A DNA stretch of 64,000 bases from Fennellomyces sp. T-0311 (taxonomy: Eukaryota; Mucoromycota; Mucoromycetes; Mucorales; Lichtheimiaceae), in the NCBI GenBank assembly GCA_025266875.1, contig JALLLT010000001.1:248001-312000 (forward strand), written 5' to 3'. Below are positions 57,707 through 64,000 of this stretch, piece by piece. The stretch's first letter is position 1; every line of letters begins with the position of its first letter. The position numbers and the translations under genes are program-made. The notes below the pieces were generated by a model. It made no database searches. It saw only the letters and a program-made list of their open reading frames with translations, and was not told the origin of the DNA.

Positions 57707-60301
57707 ATGTCTGCCGAGCAATCGGATGCAAAAGATGGCGACACGTCCATCGATCCAGGCTCACCGAGCATTCTTCAACCAACTCAACAACGCGACGCAA
57801 CCCACCCAACATCAGACAATTCCAGCGACATCGTCAGTGACGATGAAGATTTTCTTTACCAGGATTCCGATTTTATGCTAGAACACGACAATGCAACACA
57901 ATACCTTAAAGGCACGGTCCATATAAAAGGGCCGAATACCATGTGCCGGATCATATTTCTGACAATATGCTTAGCGGGGTAAGGGCACAACACACGGTTT
58001 CTCGTTTTCCTTGAGCACTCCAAGGAAACAAACTTATGCAGCCAAAGTCCGATTATGCTAACCTTCTTTCGATTCGTACTAGACTTCAATTTACTTGTAT
58101 GTGCCTTTAATAGCGGTAACGGCATCATTGTACTAACAGAGAGTTAAGGGACGGTAGAAATGGCCTACGGTATTCTATTGTTTGCTACAGAAATGCGAGT
58201 TGCACTGTGTAACTTTCTCTCATTCAAATTAAATAGGTACCCCATATTTATTGTCGCTCGGGTTGACAAAGTCGGTCATGTCACTCGTGTGGATTGCCGG
58301 TCCATTGTCGGGTACAGTAAATGTTGGCGCACAGACCTCCCCCAATATTAAGCTTTTTTTCAGGTCTCCTTATGCAGCCAATCGTTGGTGTTTTATCCGA
58401 CCGATGTACATCGAAATTCGGTAGACGGAGGCCGTTTATTGTGTTAGGCTGCATCGTCGTTGTCATGAGCTTGTTGGTCATCGGATGGACCAGAGAAATA
58501 TCGGCTATATTCACAGGAGGTTCCCAGGAAGGCGATACGGTTGATATACTTTGCTTTCTAGCGCTTTATAGACCTGACTTACCTTCGTTCTTTTAGTTTA
58601 AGCATTTATCGATCGGAATTGCGATTGCAGCAATTTATGTCCTTGACTTTAGCATCAATTGTGGTAAGATCAAATATTATTTCTATGGTTACGCTGGTTG
58701 ACATGGAAACAGTTCAGGCATCATGTCGAGCACTTCTTGTCGATGCTCTTCCCCCTTCACAACAAGAAGAAGGCACAGCGTGGGCCGGTCGTATGGTTGG
58801 CTTAGGCAATGTTGCTGGGTATTTCATGTAAGACGTAGGAATCAAATTAACTGTTCATATCCTTATGTACTGGTCATTTAGGGGCTACGCCGACTTGGTT
58901 AAAGCGTTTCCATTTCTCGGCAATACCCAACTCAAAGTTTTGTGTGTCATTGCGGCTTTCGTGCTTGTTGTATCGGACATCATTACATGTTATGCCGTTA
59001 CAGAGAAGGTGTTGACAAAAGAGCCCAAGTATGTACCTAAAATATCAAAGTATATTATTCTTTTTTTCTAACAAATCTCACATAGAAAAAAGAAGTCATG
59101 GGGTGCACCATTCAAAGCTCTGACCGATATCACGGCCAACATTTGGCACTTACCAAAACCAATTCGTCGTATCTGCAATGTGCAGTTTTTTGCATGGATT
59201 GGATGGTTCCCTTTCCTATTTTACTCGACAACCTGGGTTGCTGAGATCTATGATCAAACAGCTTTACAAAATGGCGCAGGAGGCGACGATGAAGATGCGG
59301 TTGGACAGGCAACACGTGCTGGATCATTTGCATTCCTCGTCTACTCAATCGTATCACTCGGTGCTTCATTTATTCTCCCGTTGATTGTCTCACCTTCGTA
59401 CGGAACAGATCTAGTGCCTGGACCAACGTTCAAATTTACATTCAAGGGCAAGAATTACTCAATCACACCATCAAAATATCTCAAGATACGATTTCTGACG
59501 CTACCTCGCGCATGGGCCATCAGCCACATTATATTTATGATTTCGATGCTGGCGACCGTATTTGTCTCCGATGTCGTTGCTGCCTCAATCGTCATCGGTA
59601 TTTGTGGTATCAGTTGGTCGATGACCATGTGGGCACCATTCTCACTGCTGGGTGAGTTTATCTCGGAGATGGAAAACAAGGCTCAGGATCAGCGACCAGT
59701 GGATGCCGAAAACCATATTGGAATAAATCGACTGGCCATGTCATCGAGATTCAGTCTGGCTGCCGGTCGAGCGGGTTTAGGCACTGAAGGCGGATTGTAT
59801 CAACTCGTGGAGCAATTCGATGACGACGATTCGCGAGCAGGTGAAGTTGGCGGCGGTATCGAGATGCAGGATCGACGCGAGAGTACAGAAAGCAACATAC
59901 AAAAACGATCGTCCATAACTGAAATGGCCAGTTCATCCACGCTTCCACCACTCGATCATGAAGATTCCGGATTAGATCGCCGGTCTTCAGAAAGCAGCAA
60001 TCGAGGACTTCTTGATACCGACCCAAGGCGACGCTCGACTGCATCAAATGCTCCGGCTGCAGCGTTAGATGCGTCCATGCCATCGGCTGGTGTCTTGCTT
60101 GGCATACACAACATGTATATCGTGGCTCCCCAATTCCTCGTCACATTCCTCAGCAGTCTCGTCTTTCACTTCTTAGAGAAAGATGCATCCAAAGGGGAAG
60201 AGGCATCGCCAGATGCAATTGGCGTCGTTCTTCGATTTGGCGCACTTATGGCTGGCGTTGCGGCTTTCCTGAGTTCACGTATCGGTCGATCATACCAATG
60301 A
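57707..60301 (+). CDS. Sucrose/alpha-glucoside:H+ symporter-like transporter (GPH/SUT), 9 exons, 700 aa
   Basis: Exons: 57707-57978, 58083-58096, 58149-58169, 58237-58311, 58364-58539, 58597-58663, 58713-58827, 58882-59028 and 59086-60301; 2103 nt in frame. A hydrophilic acidic N-terminus (about 70 aa) precedes the first membrane segment. Landmarks of sucrose-transporter-type symporters are GTPYLLSLGLTKSVMSLVWI, AGPLSG, QPIVGVLSDRC, the SKFGRRRPFIVLG loop (about residue 145), VQASCRALLVDALPP, FFAWIGWFPFLFYSTTWVAE and GICGISWSMTMWAPFSLLGE. A long serine/arginine-rich hydrophilic loop (about residues 500-625) lies before the last membrane segments. Such carriers import disaccharides with protons at the plasma membrane; the substrate here is not known. 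Exons of 14 and 21 nt are unusual but restore a well-conserved segment. Confidence 0.85.
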
Positions 60302-60366
60302 ATTACATATAAAACTTGCTTTTTTTTTATTCCCCTTAGTTATATATTGTCGTGTACTTTTTTTTT

Positions 60367-60606
60367 TTAATGGAACCGTTTGCTTTCCTTTTCTTCTTGT
60401 TCGGCATCCATTTTTAGCTGCTCACCACGACCTTGAAGGTCACCGTCCTGGGTCAGGATGCCGAAAGCCTCTTTAACATTGCCCTTCACTTTCTTGAGCC
60501 AAGTGGGCTGGTCGGATGGTTCGGGCGTTTCAGGATGGTCCGGCGTTTTTAACTCGTCTTCCGAGAGCGACCTTTGCCGCGTTGTTTTATCTTGATCTGA
60601 TTGCAT
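60367..60606 (-). CDS. CsbD-like small stress protein, 79 aa
   Basis: A single-exon frame from ATG at 60606 to TAA at 60367. The charged N-terminal half (SEDELKTPDHPETPEPSDQP) is followed by a CsbD-type helical repeat, LKKVKGNVKEAFGILTQDGD, then LQGRGEQLKMDAEQEEKE. CsbD-like proteins are small, hydrophilic and often induced by stress; the molecular role is not established. It lies tail to tail with the transporter (65 bases between stops). A CCCCTTAGTGATTGG stretch at about 60729-60743 contains a CCCCT word like the fungal stress-response element and an inverted CCAAT; this is suggestive only. Confidence 0.7.
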   Translation of the reverse strand: MQSDQDKTTRQRSLSEDELKTPDHPETPEPSDQPTWLKKVKGNVKEAFGILTQDGDLQGRGEQLKMDAEQEEKESKRFH

Positions 60607-61546
60607 TCGTTGCTTTGGGAAACAAAAAGAATCAATGGCGGTTATTTCAAACCCTTGAAGGTCGTTGGCGGGAGAACGTTCGTCATCGTGCCGTAATTCG
60701 AAATCCGGAAACCCGGGGTAACGCAGGCCCCTTAGTGATTGGTTATTGGTACTTCAAGGATATGTCTGGATATAAGCGAAAATACAATCTGTATGGCGAA
60801 GTGCTTGAAAGAGTTACTGGAGCATTCGCAGGTTTCTCAAACTGGAGGACCTGGAGAACACACTCGCTCCCAAAACGGTGGTGGATGGAGATGGAAGCTA
60901 GTGCAACCACAATAGGAAACGTGGCTCATTCATTTGTATGAGTACACGATGGGCTCGAACTCTAAGCATATCTGGTAATGGTATCACGCAGAAAGACATG
61001 ATCGCTCGCGCGGAGAAATGCGCTTTATCATGGTTATCAATTGATGGAAACGTGCTGGAGAGGGAGTTCGATCCATGGTTACACAGCACTTATCTTCCAG
61101 ACTTTTCCCATCGAGAACTCTGGATTATATAAACATTTCGGTATGAAAAAGGAAAAAGCTACGCAAACGGTACTTTATATTAGATAAAAGGGTTATCTGT
61201 GCGATCCTATTACGTATTGTATCTGGAGCTAATGTTCTTACTTTAACAAGGCGAGCAATAATGTGAGCTAGTAAATTGCGAGTATGGTCCCAAAAAAATA
61301 AAGAAATACCAAACACCACACAATAAAAGTCATTAGACAGCTGCTCTAGGCGCGATACCCATGATTGCATTGACATTAAGCGTAAAAAAAGCTTTGCAGG
61401 TTCAGCGGAAAACTCGAAAGCAAGGTTTTGTTGCCATGATATGATTGGATCGGACATCAGGCCCGCCTTCAAAGGGAGAAGCCAGCTGAACACGTATTTT
61501 ACTTTTGTGAGCTGATCCGCTGGCGAAAAGAAAACGGTTTGCGACA
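60607..61546. other. Divergent intergenic region, CsbD-like and P5A ATPase
   Basis: About 940 bases. Short plus-strand frames (60516-60941, 60938-61132) cover much of it, but they lack known domains, good starts or splice sites. Some may be untranslated leader of the downstream gene. I see no repeat or RNA gene. Confidence 0.4.
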
Positions 61547-64000
61547 ATGTAAGTTTTTGTTGGCATTGATGAAGTGTTTTTGTGGGTAAAGGAGATATTC
61601 ATGCCATGGATGAAAATACCTCATCAGGACGCAAACACTTGTCCAGTCGAAATCGATCGCTGCAGCATCGCTGCATGTACCGTTGTCACGAAAGTGGCAT
61701 CTGTACGTGTGGCCGTTCGCAAGCATGCTGTACCCTGTATGGATCTACATTTACACTTTCGAATACGATGTCTACATTACCTCTCAAGAATGGACTTTTG
61801 TCACTCTGGGCAGTATCATGACCCTTCACGCTCTCACGTTCCTGGTGTGCCAGTGGAGTGTGTCGATTAAAGCCCTGTTCACTTGCTTGAAAGTATGTAT
61901 ATCCAACAATGGGCGCACAGGAAGCTAATAAATATCTCAGGAACCCGATGTACACAAAGCAACTGTGATCAAAATTATCCCCTTCCGTCACCAAGGTCAA
62001 GGCACTTTGTGCGAGATCCATCATGGCGAGGCAGGTTGGGAATGGTGGTGTAGCGGATAGGGATGCTAAATGTGGCGAGTTTTTATAGAAAGATGATATC
62101 TACTTCTTCTTCCAGCAAAACAAGTTCATCTACAACGAGGATAAGAAACAGTTTGAGAAGCTCGTCTATCCATCCGATCTCTGCCCGCCTGTTTCGACTT
62201 ACCAGAGTGTCAAGGGTTTGGAAACAGCTGAGCAGATTGAAATGACAAAGGAGATCTTTGGCCCTAACCGGTAAGCTACTTGTGGTCAAGCAGAAGTGAT
62301 GATACTAAATCAGAGTGGTCCAGCTTTGAGATTCCAGTCCCCAAATTTATGGATCTGTTCAAGGAGCATGCTGTAGCACCATTCTTTGTCTTTCAAATTT
62401 TTTGTGTCGGCCTTTGGTGCTTGGATGAATACTGGTACTATTCGCTGTTTACGCTCTTCATGTTGGTTGTCTTCGAGGCAACCGTCGTGTTCCAGCGCCT
62501 GAGAACTATTGGTGAATTCCGTGCTATGAACCAGAAGCCTTTCACCGTGTATGTTAAGCGTGAAAAGAAGTGGATCGAAATTGAAAGTGACGAATTGCTC
62601 CCTGGTGACGTGGTATCTATCAGTAAGTCGAGCTGTAGTGGATGCTAAGGAGGTTACTAAGGCAACAAAATGTAGCGCGTACCAAGGAGGATCACGGTGT
62701 TCCTTGCGATTTGGTTATCTCTGATGGATCGTGTATCGTCAATGAGGCTATGCTGTCTGGTGAATCTACACCATTGCTTAAGGTAAGAGGAGAGATACGG
62801 CAGAAAACAAGCGTACCGATTGACAATCGCGTTAATAGGAATCGGTTGCACTGCGCAACCCAGATGATGAATTCGATTTGGTTAATGTTGACAAGCTGAA
62901 CGTGCTCTATGGTGGCACCAAAGTCCTACAGGTCACACCGCCCACCAAGGATGCTGCCCCAGATGGTGGTTGCATTTGCACTGTCGCGCGCACTGGCTTT
63001 GGCACGTCTCAGGGCAATCTCGTCCGAACCATGATTTTCTCGACGGAGCGTGTCACTGCCAACAACTTTGAGGCACTGTTGTTTATCCTGTTCCTGTGCG
63101 TGTTTGCCATCGCAGCATCTGCATATGTGTGGAAAAAGGGTGTCGAGAACGACCGCAAACGAAGCAAGTTGCTGTTGGACTGTGTTCTTATTATCACATC
63201 AGTGGTACCACCCGAACTACCAATGGAGCTGAGCATGGCAGTGAACAGCAGTTTGGTTGCACTGGCAAAATTTGGTAAGCAGAAATGAAGATGACACTGC
63301 AGCAAATGATGATTAATGTGTGACGATCAAAAAAGCTATCTACTGTACCGAGCCCTTCCGCATCCCGTTTGCAGGCAAGGTGGATGTGTGCTGCTTTGAT
63401 AAGACAGGTACCCTGACTGGCGAGGACCTTGTATTCGAAGGCGTGGCGTCTGCATCGTAAGTATACGCTCGCGTTATTAATCTGGTATCTAACGTCGCGC
63501 GTGGTCTAGTCCCGATCAGTCGAGCACCGAGCTTAAGGCGGCAACGGCAGTACCCAAGGAAACCAAATGGGTCTTAGCATCTGCACACGCTCTTGTACAA
63601 CTCGAGGATGGGGTTGTTGGGGATCCGATGGAAAAAGAAACGCTCAAGGCGCTAGACTGGGAACTGGGAGCGCGCGAGATCGTTGCTCCCAAGGAGTCCA
63701 AGAAAAAGGAGAATTTGCAAATTCGCCGACGCTTCCAGTTCTCGTCTGCACTTAAGCGTCAGTCGACCATCTCTATATTGGTGCACCCCGATTTTGGTAA
63801 GCACAAGACGTTTGCGGCGGTCAAGGGAGCGCCCGAGACGCTGCGAGACATGTACACGTCTGTGCCCGCCAACTACGATGAGACATACCGCTATTTCACC
63901 CGCAAAGGAAGCCGTGTGCTGTCCCTAGGCTACAAGTTCCTCGCTGACGGATTATCGACGGACCAGGTGAGGGTCATACAGAAAAAAAAGATCGAGGCAA
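61547..64000 (+). CDS. P5A-type ATPase (Spf1/ATP13A1-like), 5' part, runs off the window
   Basis: Exons: 61547-61548, 61628-61892, 61941-62034, 62093-62270, 62324-62622, 62676-62782, 62839-63274, 63336-63456 and 63510 to beyond 64000. The start codon seems split by the first intron (AT, GTAAGT...CAG, G), giving [20 protein letters not shown]. The N-terminal membrane part has [20 protein letters not shown]. Next come [34 protein letters not shown], the actuator LSGESTPLL (about residue 307), the M4 helix [16 protein letters not shown], the phosphorylation motif [13 protein letters not shown] (Asp about 482) and KGAPET of the nucleotide-binding domain (about 606). The PPELP motif in M4 is characteristic of P5A. 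Spf1/ATP13A1 sits in the ER membrane and removes mis-targeted tail-anchored or mitochondrial helices. Near 63966 CAG|GTGAGG may be another donor; the 3' half is outside. Confidence 0.9.

Noticed and set aside
60940..61110. Possible tRNA suggested by GTTCGA-type words
   Set aside because: I could not form acceptor, D and T stems together in either orientation.

Overview
The window is a eukaryotic, fungal contig of the Mucoromycota type, most likely Mucorales. The reasons are many short GT-AG introns (about 50-80 nt), a CotH-family protein (the family is expanded in Mucorales), an intron-bearing Helitron, and conserved eukaryotic genes: a PWP1 WD40 protein, a sucrose-transporter-type symporter and a P5A ATPase. 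I cannot name the species. Exon boundaries are my own reconstruction from reading frame plus GT/AG sites and have not been tested against transcripts.

Layout. 1-22.8 kb is repeat-dominated. It holds a minus-strand copy of a long LTR-ended repeat (about 66-4463), a solo LTR (4475-4847), an apparently intact 5.4 kb Helitron (5596-10975, minus), GC-rich palindromic Helitron-type ends (10979-11110 and 12544-12712), a damaged Tnp2/KDZ-type DNA transposase (12672-15615, minus) with a divergent acidic accessory frame (15725-16978), a 0.55 kb segmental direct repeat (17710-18256 and 18529-19077), a second minus copy of the long repeat (19078-22262) and a deleted Mutator-like element (22281-22753). 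24.2-29.2 kb holds two host genes, a CotH protein (minus) and an F-box/LRR-like protein (plus). 29.9-38.9 kb has solo LTRs, a tRNA-Trp whose 5' half is caught up in a 3-unit tandem array, a foldback MITE, and a decayed gene with a DUF6729-like zinc ribbon and a WRN-like 3'-5' exonuclease domain. 39-53.2 kb has two plus-strand copies of the long repeat. Between them sits a 1.8 kb element with CACTG termini. The second copy carries a MITE and a complete PIF/Harbinger element with TTA target duplications.

55.7-64.0 kb is ordinary, compact host sequence: PWP1 (minus), a GPH/SUT sugar transporter (plus, divergent from PWP1), a CsbD-like stress protein (minus, tail to tail with the transporter) and the 5' part of a P5A ATPase (plus, runs off the window).

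The host genes cover ribosome biogenesis (PWP1), sugar uptake, stress and ER membrane-protein quality control, with no sign of a shared pathway. The notable biology is the nested transposon landscape. Comparing the four copies of the long repeat gives pre-insertion (empty-site) evidence for several insertions, and copies 1 and 3 form a long inverted duplication about 35 kb apart.
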